Shown here piece by piece: positions 1-5,588 of a DNA stretch of 5,588 nt (positions within the stretch are counted from its first letter, which is position 1; every line of letters begins with the position of its first letter). Position numbers and translations under genes: made by a program. This DNA is from an uncultured Pseudomonadota bacterium (GTDB taxonomy: Bacteria > Myxococcota_A > UBA9042 > CAIXZC01), in the NCBI GenBank assembly GCA_937884235.1, contig CALGBT010000318.1, forward strand, positions 1 through 5,588, written 5' to 3'. Below the pieces are notes generated by a model. It searched no databases. It saw only the letters and a program-made list of their open reading frames with translations, and was not told the origin of the DNA.

Positions 1-385
1 CCCCACCACCGCACGGGTCCGAGCAAACGCCGCAGTCGTCGGGACAAGCCACACAATCCTCGTCCGTATCGCATGTTCCGTCGCCGCAAGCGGGCGGGCA
101 CCCGCCACAATCGCCCGGGCAAACGCTGCACGACTCAGTCCCGTTGCACGCCCCATCGCCGCACGCCGCCGGACACTCGCCACAATCGCTCGGGCAATCG
201 CCACACGACTCCGCCCCGTTGCACGCCCCATCGCCACATTCCGGCGGGCAAGCGCCGCAATCACCGGGGCAATTGACGCAAGTGTCGTCCCCGTTGCATT
301 GACCGTCACCACACACCGGGCACGTACCGCAGTCTGCCTCGCACGACCCACAGCTTTCACCCCCATCGCATGCCCCGTTGCCGCA
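1..385 (-). repeat. Five-plus tandem 25-residue six-cysteine repeats in the glycosidase tail
   Basis: From residue 469 of the glycosidase there are five complete repeats (24, 25, 25, 25 and 25 residues) and the start of a sixth at the window edge. Each has six cysteines spaced C-x4-C-x5-C-x2-C-x3-C-x2-C. Typical segments are CGDGACNG, ESC, CPSDCG and CP. The pattern is distinct from the repeats of the neighbouring lipoprotein. Such tails probably form small disulfide-bonded modules that act as a spacer or surface-attachment segment; that role is inferred. The total copy number cannot be read because the array leaves the window. Confidence 0.9.
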
Positions 386-1789
386 CCACGCACCCAGCCT
401 GGTCAGGCGAATGGCATCGGCAACAATGTGCTGGTCTGCAGCCACGGAACCGGGCGAATCGTCATACAGAGCAACCCACTGCTCGCCGCCAGCTTTGAAA
501 TCCCAGGTGCCCAGGTTGGTCCACCCGTCGGCCCCAGCCTGATTCACCTCCAGGACCTGGCTCGCGCCGCCAGCCCGTACCTCGTAATGGACCTTCTTGT
601 AGACCGAGAAGGCCGGCGTGCCGTGATACTCCACCTTGTACTGCCCAGCCTCCGCAAGATGAATCCGCCACCAGGCCCAGTTGTCCGGCACCGACGTCTT
701 CCAAGCGTTGGTCCAGTGCAGGCCACCCTGAAAACCCACCGCTTCATCCCGCCAGTACTTCTTCGGACCAAACATCACGAAGCAGGACTCGGAATCGTCA
801 ATGGTGCCGCCCCCGGCCCCCAGGACCTTGCAGGGCGGCTCCGCAATGCAGCTCTGCGGCCGTACCGCCTTGCCCCCCGCCGGTCCCGCAAAGATGCCCC
901 AGTGGTTGGCAACGGAGCGCGTCGGCGCCCCGTTGTTGTTGCCCACCGAATTGTTCACCGTACCCTTGCCGGAAACCCACATCTGGCTCGAGCCGCCGCC
1001 ATCCAGATTGAAAGCCTCCCAGGCCCCCAGCTTGCCCATCACCTCCGCCAACTCGGCACCGTACATGCCGATGGAGGCCGAGGTGCGCCCGTCCACCACC
1101 AGGAGGATGAGCGTTTTCCGATCTGCAGTGATGCCCATGGCAGTGCGCGGATGGCGGGCCCGCATGTCTGAGCGGTCCGGGAAGCAGTCGTCCGCTGTGG
1201 GACTGGAGCACTTGACGGGGGAACCCTCAATGACCAGTTCAGAAAAGCCACTGACCAGCGCAAGGGTACCCGCAGGATGAGTTGTCACCACGTCGCCCGG
1301 CTTCCAGCCGGCAGTAAGCCCACCTACGTTCTTCTTCACCCACTTGGTGTGGCTGAACTCCACCGAGTCATGCCCGAAGGCTATCCAGCCGAAATCCTGG
1401 TAGAACCACTCCCAGGAGTAAGCCGGGTCAATGCCCTGCTGGTTGAGTGGCCATTCGAGGCCGTCGCCAATGGCCTTGCCGTAAACTCGCACCGGTCCGG
1501 TCTTGTAGAAGTCACCGTTGACCGCTACCTGAACACCGGCCGAGGCCCCCCATGAGGCTGCCGTCTTGATAGCTGAGGGGGTCTTGGTCGCAGCGACGTG
1601 GATACGCGCCGTGCAAAGGTCCACAAAGACCACCCACAGGTTGGTCTTCGGGCTGGTGGTCTTGTAGCTCTTCAAGGTGATGCCGGGGTAGGGGGAGCTT
1701 TCAGATTGCAGCGAAAGACTAACGGCACCGGACGGATTGGGCCCTAGCGCGAGACTGCAAAGTAGGAGGAGCGTATGGAGACGCAGCAT
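1..1789 (-). CDS. Secreted phosphodiester glycosidase (NAGPA family) with golvesin-like CBM and Cys-rich tail, 3' partial
   Basis: The frame stays open for 596 codons from ATG 1789 to the window edge, with no stop, so the C-terminus is missing. Residues 1-23 look like a Sec signal peptide: MLRLH, then a Leu-rich core, then a PSGA cleavage region, with no lipobox. Residues about 30-302 match the phosphodiester glycosidase (NAGPA, formerly DUF2233) domain: NGDFY at 91-95, HPRTAMGIT at 213-221, LLVVDGR at 229-235 and the hallmark NLDGGGSSQM at 261-270. The human relative removes GlcNAc from a phosphodiester; the substrates of bacterial members are mostly unknown. Residues about 329-465 resemble the golvesin-C/xanthan-lyase CBM-like domain (AEAGQYKVEYH, VNQAGADGW, final VADAIRLTRL). 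From 469 onward come six-cysteine repeats. The start follows the upstream stop codon by one base and has only a weak Shine-Dalgarno match, so coupled translation is likely. The family call is firm; the substrate is not known. Confidence 0.93.
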   Translation of the reverse strand, partial: MLRLHTLLLLCSLALGPNPSGAVSLSLQSESSPYPGITLKSYKTTSPKTNLWVVFVDLCTARIHVAATKTPSAIKTAASWGASAGVQVAVNGDFYKTGPVRVYGKAIGDGLEWPLNQQGIDPAYSWEWFYQDFGWIAFGHDSVEFSHTKWVKKNVGGLTAGWKPGDVVTTHPAGTLALVSGFSELVIEGSPVKCSSPTADDCFPDRSDMRARHPRTAMGITADRKTLILLVVDGRTSASIGMYGAELAEVMGKLGAWEAFNLDGGGSSQMWVSGKGTVNNSVGNNNGAPTRSVANHWGIFAGPAGGKAVRPQSCIAEPPCKVLGAGGGTIDDSESCFVMFGPKKYWRDEAVGFQGGLHWTNAWKTSVPDNWAWWRIHLAEAGQYKVEYHGTPAFSVYKKVHYEVRAGGASQVLEVNQAGADGWTNLGTWDFKAGGEQWVALYDDSPGSVAADQHIVADAIRLTRLGAWCGNGACDGGESCGSCEADCGTCPVCGDGQCNGDDTCVNCPGDCGACPPECGDGACNGAESCGDCPSDCGECPAACGDGACNGTESCSVCPGDCGGCPPACGDGTCDTDEDCVACPDDCGVCSDPCGGG

Positions 1790-1793
1790 GTTA
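1787..1793 (-). other. Overlap-free coupled junction TAA-C-ATG
   Basis: The lipoprotein stop codon (TAA, 1793-1791) is separated from the glycosidase ATG (1789-1787) by a single base. There is no strong Shine-Dalgarno sequence upstream of this ATG; GAGC in the preceding coding sequence is the best match. This spacing is typical of translational coupling inside one operon and fixes the glycosidase start. Confidence 0.8.
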
Positions 1794-4700
1794 GTACCAG
1801 CTCAAGCTCGGGTGTGAACATTTCACTGCTACGCCGCCGGCTTCATCTCCACCCCAAATGAAACCGCCGCTGTCAATTCCGTAGTACCAGATATGGACGC
1901 TGTTGCAGTTGCATGCTGTATTGTTGCTGACGTAGTGGGCGTTGCCGCACTGGCCATAGCCATCCGAGCAAGCCTGACCGGTGCGGTGCTGGCACGCTTC
2001 GATGGCCCGTTGCTTGCTATGGATATCGACGGCGTTGTTATTGTAGAAGTAGTTCCAGCCGTCGTAGTGTTTGACGTTATTCTCGGACTGGCAACCGGAA
2101 TTGCATCCATCTCCGTTGGCGACGTTGCCGTCATCGCACTCCTCGCCAGCCTCCACCGCCCCATTGCCGCAGCAAGGAGTGATGGGGGTGTAGACGCAGC
2201 CGGTAAGGGGCGCACAGCTATCAGTGGTGCATGCCTTGCTGTCGTTGCAGGTCACCGGGTTGGGCCCGGCGCAGACCTTGTTGGCGCATACGTCACCTGT
2301 AGTGCAGGCATTGCTGTCGTCACAACCGACGTTGTTGGCAGTGAAGATGCACCCGGAATTCGGGTCGCAGGAATCGTCGGTGCAGACGTTGCCGTCGTTG
2401 CAGTTGAGCGCGCCGTTGCCACCGCATTGCCCCTCGGAGCAGACGTCGGAAGTGGTGCATGCGTCGCTGTCGTCGCAGGCCGCGGTGTTGTTGGTGAAGA
2501 CGCAGCCCAGTTTGGGCGAACAAGTATCGTTGGTGCACACGTTGTTGTCCTGGCAGACCACCGCCGATTCACCCAGACACTGGCCAGCACTGCATGAATC
2601 ACCTTCAGTGCAGGCATTGCCGTCGTCGCAAGCCGCCCCGTTGGGAGTGTACTGGCAGCCAATCTCCGGGTCGCAGGAATCGTCGGTGCAGGGGTTGAAG
2701 TCGTTGCAGTTGAGTTGCCCGCCGTGGCCACACTCTCCGAGCTGACAGGCATCCTTCACAGTGCAAAGGTCGTCGTCATCGCAGGGCAGCGTGTTGAGGG
2801 CATGGCTGCAGCCGCTGGCGGGGTCGCAGGAGTCTGTCGTACAGACGTTTTCATCGTCGCAGGTTACCGGTCCGCTGTTGCCGCACACCGTGGCCTTGCA
2901 GATGTCCCCCGCAGTGCAGGCGTTGCCGTCGTCGCAGGCCGCCTGATTGGCCGCGTGCTTGCACCCGGTGGCAGCTTCGCAGGAATCGTCAGTGCAGGGA
3001 TTGCCGTCATCGCAGTCGATGACCTGACCAGCGACGCAAATACCGTTCTGGCACTGGTCGAGGCCAGTGCAGACGTCCCCGTCGGAACAGGAGCCCACCC
3101 AAGGCGTGTGTTGGCAGCCGCCATCAGGCAGGCACTTGTCGGTGGTGCACGGATTTCCATCATCGCAATCCATGGGAGCCTGGCCCGCGCAGGTGCCACC
3201 GACGCAATGGTCCCCGGTAGTGCATTCATTGTTGTCCGAGCATTCCCCTGCCTGCGGCGTGTAGGTACAGCCGGCGGCCGGATCGCAGCCGTTCTTGGTG
3301 CAGGGATTGGCATCCTCGCAGGCCATCAGCTTGCCTGGAACGCAGCTGCCGCCAGCGCAGATGTCGGAGATGGTGCAGACGCTGCCATCGTTACAAGGGG
3401 CCTGATTGTTGCTGTGGGAACAGCCTGCCATGGGCTGGCAGAAATCGTTGGTGCAGGGGTTGCCGTCGTCACAACCCAGCAAGCCCGTGCCAATGCAGGA
3501 GCCACCGGAGCACTGGTCCTTGGTGGAGCAGGGGTCGCCGTCGTCACATGGCTCCTGGTTCGCAGTATGGAGGCAACCCACCAGCGCGTTGCAGCTATCA
3601 GTCGTGCAAGGGTTGGAGTCGTCGCAGTCCACGGCATTGCCCGGCTTGCACGCCCCCTCGCTGCACTTGTCGCCCTGGGTGCAAAGGCTGGCATCGTCAC
3701 ACGTCAACGCGTTGGGCAGATGCTCACAACCGTTGTCAGGTGAACAGAGGTCGGTGGTGCAAGGGTTGGCATCGTTGCAGTCAAGAGCCTTGTCCCAAAC
3801 GCATTTGCCCGCTGCGCAGTGGTCCCCGCTGGTGCAGGGGTTGGAGTCGTCACATGGCCCGGTGGCGGGGCTGTGCAGGCAGCCGCTCACCTCGTCGCAG
3901 ACGTCGCTTGTGCAAGGGTTGCCATCGTCGCAGGAAACCTTGACTCCACTGACGCACTCGCCCTTGGCGCACTGGTCGCCAAAGCTGCACGGGTCATCGT
4001 CGTCGCACGCCAGGGTATTGTCGGTGAAGACGCAGCCCTCGAGGTCATCACACTTGTCATCAGTACAGACGTTGCCGTCGTTGCAGTTGATGGGGGTCCC
4101 AACACACGCACCCGCGGCGCAATGATCGGTGAGCGTGCAGGCATCGCCATCCGAGCAGTTGCCTTCGGCCGGCTCATGCACGCATCCACCCTCGCCGCCA
4201 CAGATGTCGTCCGTGCACGGATTGCCGTCGTCGCAGCCGGTCTCGTCCACCACGCCGTCGCAGTTGTCGTCCACGCCGTTACAAACCTCGGCCGCAGGAG
4301 TGGCCGCATCGCAGGCAGCCGGCGGCGAACCCGCTTCGACGCAGAGCAACTTGCCCGCGCACGAGCCGAATTCGTTGGCCACCGCACAACCCGTCGACAG
4401 CCCCAGCTTGGCCGCCGCCGAGCTGCACGAGCAGATGCCTGCATCGGCCACGCACTGCATGGTCGCAACACCCTCCACCGTCTTCACTTCCTGGCACGAA
4501 TAGCCCTCCAGACAGCCCTTCTCGGCATTGCATGTCGCCCCGCAGAATCTCCCTTCAGGGTAGGGGAGGCAGACGTCGGCAATGCCGTTGGCCGAGCAGT
4601 CAGTGCTCGCCTCACACGGCTGGCAGAGCTGTGCAAAGCGCGAGACACAGACGTACACCAGGTCAGCACCAAAGCCGCTGGCATCCTTGCACTCCCACCC

Positions 4701-5054
4701 CTCGGGGCACTCTTCCATACATTCCTGCGTGCAGACGCCGTCGCCCAGATGCTGGATGCAGAAGCCAGATGTGCAGTCTGCGTTCTCCTCGCATGGGTCG
4801 AGCATGCAGCCCAGCGGACCTTCGCAAGACTCCACGGTTTCCGCCTGTGTCTCCCACGGCAACTCCGGAAGAACCGACGGAACCTCCCCCCGCAGCTCCT
4901 CGTCGCCAGCAACGTCCGGCAGGGAGGAACCATCACCAGCGCGCACATCAGTCCCGCCCTTGCCATCCAGCAGGCCGATTACCGAGCCCGCAGTATCGCA
5001 CCCAGCAAGCCCGAGCAGAGCCACCAACAACATCGCTTTTCGGAAGTGCCCCAT
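1791..5054 (-). CDS. Giant cysteine-rich lipoprotein with tandem CTDC-like repeats
   Basis: This 1087-residue protein has a lipoprotein signal: a short basic n-region (FRK), hydrophobic core AMLLVALLGLAGC and lipobox LAGC with lipidated Cys19. An acidic, Gly/Pro-containing linker follows to about residue 76. Residues 83-201 hold two related cysteine-rich modules. A MopE-type motif, EVCNGVDDNCDGVVDE, lies at 256-271. Residues 274-960 form an array of 13 double modules plus one half module. Residues 962-991 match the myxococcal disulfide repeat (CGNGAVEAGEECDDGN). The last 96 residues are an unrecognised Trp/Tyr/Asn-rich domain. ATG 5054 is preferred over the in-frame TTG 5057 because GGAGG then sits 5 bases upstream. 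The protein is predicted to be surface or periplasmic, and its disulfides imply an oxidising environment. I infer a rigid stalk or adhesin; no enzymatic motif is visible. Asp at +2 after the lipidated Cys retains lipoproteins in the inner membrane in enterobacteria, but that rule may not hold here. Confidence 0.93.
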   Translation of the reverse strand: MGHFRKAMLLVALLGLAGCDTAGSVIGLLDGKGGTDVRAGDGSSLPDVAGDEELRGEVPSVLPELPWETQAETVESCEGPLGCMLDPCEENADCTSGFCIQHLGDGVCTQECMEECPEGWECKDASGFGADLVYVCVSRFAQLCQPCEASTDCSANGIADVCLPYPEGRFCGATCNAEKGCLEGYSCQEVKTVEGVATMQCVADAGICSCSSAAAKLGLSTGCAVANEFGSCAGKLLCVEAGSPPAACDAATPAAEVCNGVDDNCDGVVDETGCDDGNPCTDDICGGEGGCVHEPAEGNCSDGDACTLTDHCAAGACVGTPINCNDGNVCTDDKCDDLEGCVFTDNTLACDDDDPCSFGDQCAKGECVSGVKVSCDDGNPCTSDVCDEVSGCLHSPATGPCDDSNPCTSGDHCAAGKCVWDKALDCNDANPCTTDLCSPDNGCEHLPNALTCDDASLCTQGDKCSEGACKPGNAVDCDDSNPCTTDSCNALVGCLHTANQEPCDDGDPCSTKDQCSGGSCIGTGLLGCDDGNPCTNDFCQPMAGCSHSNNQAPCNDGSVCTISDICAGGSCVPGKLMACEDANPCTKNGCDPAAGCTYTPQAGECSDNNECTTGDHCVGGTCAGQAPMDCDDGNPCTTDKCLPDGGCQHTPWVGSCSDGDVCTGLDQCQNGICVAGQVIDCDDGNPCTDDSCEAATGCKHAANQAACDDGNACTAGDICKATVCGNSGPVTCDDENVCTTDSCDPASGCSHALNTLPCDDDDLCTVKDACQLGECGHGGQLNCNDFNPCTDDSCDPEIGCQYTPNGAACDDGNACTEGDSCSAGQCLGESAVVCQDNNVCTNDTCSPKLGCVFTNNTAACDDSDACTTSDVCSEGQCGGNGALNCNDGNVCTDDSCDPNSGCIFTANNVGCDDSNACTTGDVCANKVCAGPNPVTCNDSKACTTDSCAPLTGCVYTPITPCCGNGAVEAGEECDDGNVANGDGCNSGCQSENNVKHYDGWNYFYNNNAVDIHSKQRAIEACQHRTGQACSDGYGQCGNAHYVSNNTACNCNSVHIWYYGIDSGGFIWGGDEAGGVAVKCSHPSLSWY
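1794..2081 (-). other. Unrecognised C-terminal domain of the lipoprotein
   Basis: Residues 992-1087 follow the last disulfide repeat and differ from everything before them. The segment is rich in Trp, Tyr, Asn and Gly (HYDGWNYFYNNN near 996-1007; HIWYYGIDSGGFIWGG at 1054-1069) and has six cysteines at 1021, 1029, 1036, 1048, 1050 and 1079. The density of aromatic residues and the terminal position would suit a ligand- or glycan-binding tip. I do not recognise the family, and the function is a guess from composition. Confidence 0.6.
2082..2174 (-). other. Myxococcal cysteine-rich disulfide repeat (DUF4215-like)
   Basis: Residues 961-991 read as CGNGAVEAGEECDDGN, then GDGCNSGCQ. This fits the well-known myxococcal repeat with consensus CGNGxxExGEQCDDGNxxxGDGCxxxC (TIGR02232/DUF4215). 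It occurs once and joins the long repeat array to the C-terminal domain. It is the strongest taxonomic hint in the window. Confidence 0.85.
2175..4235 (-). repeat. 51-residue (153-base) tandem double-module array, 13.5 copies
   Basis: Residues 274-960 consist of alternating half-modules. Half A (26 residues) has spacing C-x5-C-x4-C-x5-C, as in CDDGNPCTDDSC followed by GC. Half B (25 residues) has C-x5-C-x5-C-x4-C, as in CDDGNACTxGDxCxxGxC. I count 14 A and 13 B halves. All 27 keep four cysteines, giving 108, and all begin C-x-D. Half A keeps Gly before its last Cys in every copy. Half B keeps Asp two residues before its third Cys in every copy. The only length changes are the first B (24 residues) and the last A (25). 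Half A closely resembles the CTDC repeat of Dictyostelium prestalk matrix proteins. The paired acidic residues may bind calcium; this is inferred. Confidence 0.93.
4242..4289 (-). other. MopE-type metal-binding motif
   Basis: Residues 256-271 are EVCNGVDDNCDGVVDE, the short motif (PF11617-like) named after the copper-binding MopE protein of methanotrophs and common in cysteine-rich proteins of Myxococcota. The spaced Asp/Asn residues resemble a calcium-binding loop. It sits exactly between the N-terminal modules and the long array. In MopE itself copper binding depends on a modified Trp outside this motif, so copper binding should not be assumed here. Confidence 0.85.
4452..4808 (-). repeat. 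Two duplicated N-terminal cysteine-rich modules
   Basis: Residues 83-136 and 144-201 share a cysteine layout: a close Cys pair, then xDC after five or six residues, an aromatic/Gly segment, C-x3-C, a CP.GW/CLEGY stretch ending in Cys, and a final Cys after about 13 residues (DLVYVC in the first, VATMQC in the second). The sequences have diverged strongly, so this is an old internal duplication. Similar modules occur ahead of MopE motifs in other myxococcal surface proteins, as far as I can recall. The function is not known. Confidence 0.6.
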
Positions 5055-5058
5055 CAAT

Positions 5059-5065
5059 TCCTCCC
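5059..5065 (-). promoter_or_regulatory. Shine-Dalgarno of the lipoprotein gene
   Basis: On the minus strand GGGAGGA lies five bases upstream of ATG 5054. The alternative TTG at 5057 would leave only two bases after GGAGG, so this site decides the start in favour of ATG 5054. Confidence 0.8.
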
Positions 5066-5067
5066 AT

Positions 5068-5082
5068 CACGGCTGCGCCGTG
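5068..5082 (-). promoter_or_regulatory. Perfect inverted repeat in the leader of the lipoprotein gene
   Basis: CACGGC and GCCGTG form a perfect six-base-pair, GC-rich stem around a three-base loop. It ends two bases upstream of the GGGAGGA ribosome-binding site. If it is transcribed it could form a hairpin near the ribosome entry point, or as DNA it could be an operator. A role is not shown, and a stem this short can arise by chance. Confidence 0.35.
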
Positions 5083-5095
5083 TCTTCGAAGGGCC

Positions 5096-5106
5096 ATTGT
5101 AACAAT
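5096..5106 (-). promoter_or_regulatory. Possible -10 TACAAT inside a small palindrome
   Basis: On the minus strand TACAAT (5101-5096) is a near match to a -10 box and would give a leader of roughly 35 bases before ATG 5054. The -35 position (TAGCGC at the 17-base spacing) is a poor match. The box overlaps the palindrome ATTGT-A-ACAAT (5096-5106). The rest of 5055-5212 shows no convincing promoter for the divergent plus-strand gene and no terminator. Confidence 0.3.
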
Positions 5107-5202
5107 TGCCCACGCGTTGCGCTACTCATCTCAATGCCACCAATACCACTTGCCAGAACACCGCACCTGATACATCCTCTACTCGTACCACCCATCTCCA
5201 GC

Positions 5203-5207
5203 GGAGG
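5203..5207 (+). promoter_or_regulatory. Shine-Dalgarno of the arsenate reductase-like gene
   Basis: GGAGG is followed by five bases (CCAAC) and then ATG 5213. It supports that start. No other ATG or GTG occurs in frame before the catalytic cysteine. Confidence 0.8.
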
Positions 5208-5212
5208 CCAAC

Positions 5213-5588
5213 ATGCCCGACTCCAACACCCCAACCTGGCGCCCTGACCTGGAGACCGTCCGCGCCCTCTCACCACGCTCCATCCTCTTCCTCTGCGTGG
5301 CCAACTCCGCCCGCAGCCAGCTGGCCGAGGCTATCGCCCGCCACCTCGCACCGCCCCATATCACCATCTATTCCGCCGGCTCCAGCCCAACGAAACCACA
5401 CCCACTGGCCCTCCAGACCCTCGCCGCCAGAGGCATCGATGCCCGCCACCAGCACAGCAAGTCTGTTGAGGATCTCCGCAGCACCGCTATCGACCTCGTC
5501 ATCACCCTCTGCCAGGACGAAGTCTGCCCCCTCTGGCTCGGCGATGCAGTCCGCCTTCACTGGCCGCTCCCCGACCCCGCCGCAAGTC
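5213..5588 (+). CDS. arsC: Arsenate reductase ArsC, thioredoxin-type (LMW phosphatase fold), 3' partial
   Basis: 125 codons are visible before the window ends; the family is usually about 130-150 residues, so only the end is missing. The N-terminal loop LFLCVANSARSQLAEA carries the CX5R phosphate-binding site with nucleophile Cys28 and Arg34. TIYSAGSSPT follows as in the family. VITLCQDEVCPLW (96-108) supplies the Cys100 and Cys105 pair that corresponds to the resolving cysteines of Staphylococcus aureus ArsC. HWPLPDPA (116-123) carries the conserved DP (Asp121). These features favour arsenate reduction to arsenite in the cytoplasm, with thioredoxin as electron donor, over a tyrosine phosphatase. 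The Cys pair is separated by four residues rather than the six of S. aureus, and the CTGNSCRS loop is CVANSARS here. A 20-residue extension precedes the first strand. No arsR, arsB or acr3 gene is visible. Confidence 0.88.
   Translation, partial: MPDSNTPTWRPDLETVRALSPRSILFLCVANSARSQLAEAIARHLAPPHITIYSAGSSPTKPHPLALQTLAARGIDARHQHSKSVEDLRSTAIDLVITLCQDEVCPLWLGDAVRLHWPLPDPAAS

Noticed and set aside
299..1171. Plus-strand open frame of 290 codons
   Set aside because: It overlaps the glycosidase gene on the opposite strand, where domain motifs are clear; its own sequence is Pro/Arg/Ala-rich without a domain.
2715..3743. Plus-strand open frame of 342 codons with Ala/Val/Gly-rich repeats
   Set aside because: Its periodicity is exactly that of the antisense 153-base array, so it is a shadow of the cysteine repeats. 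No ribosome-binding site or known motif was found.
3406..4125. Plus-strand frame with recurring VVQGLxSSQ-like repeats
   Set aside because: The repeated motif is the reverse-strand reading of the CDDGNPCT codons; it has no independent support.
2175..4235. Regularly spaced repeats as a possible CRISPR array
   Set aside because: The period is 153 bases, the repeats are diverged and the frame is open throughout; they encode protein modules.
3819..5102. Plus-strand open frame of 427 codons opposite the lipoprotein gene
   Set aside because: It lies antisense to a strongly supported gene and is a mirror of GC-rich codons and repeats. It has low-complexity Ala/Val/Arg composition and no recognisable domain.
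5134..5160. Possible sigma-54 promoter (TGGCA...TTGG) on the minus strand
   Set aside because: The GG and GC elements do not fall ten bases apart as the consensus needs.
5270..5560. Minus-strand open frame of 96 codons inside the arsenate reductase-like gene
   Set aside because: It is antisense to a recognisable catalytic domain and has no Shine-Dalgarno or family signature.

Overview
The window looks like chromosomal DNA from a GC-rich bacterium of the Myxococcota or a close relative. This placement rests on protein architecture: the lipoprotein combines a MopE-type metal-binding motif, a myxococcal disulfide repeat and very long cysteine-rich arrays, and its neighbour has a third kind of cysteine repeat. 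No rRNA or other marker gene is present, so the placement is an inference.

Layout: two genes lie head to tail on the minus strand and fill positions 1-5054. The first (5054 to 1791) encodes a 1087-residue lipoprotein with about 27 four-cysteine half-modules in tandem. One base after its stop codon, the second (1789 to beyond position 1) encodes a secreted phosphodiester glycosidase of the NAGPA family, followed by a golvesin/xanthan-lyase-like carbohydrate-binding domain and a cysteine-rich tail cut by the window edge. A 158-base intergenic stretch (5055-5212) separates this pair from a divergent plus-strand gene (5213 to beyond 5588), the N-terminal 125 residues of a thioredoxin-type arsenate reductase or low-molecular-weight phosphatase-like protein.

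Working together: the TAA-C-ATG junction and shared export signals suggest that the lipoprotein and glycosidase are co-translated and act outside the cytoplasm. A reasonable inference is a surface-anchored, disulfide-rigid stalk or binding protein paired with an enzyme that acts on phosphodiester-linked sugars of a polysaccharide or wall polymer. The arsenate reductase-like gene is probably an independent unit that shares only the intergenic region. No RNA gene, mobile element or CRISPR array was seen. No transcription terminator was seen either; none is expected between the two minus-strand genes.
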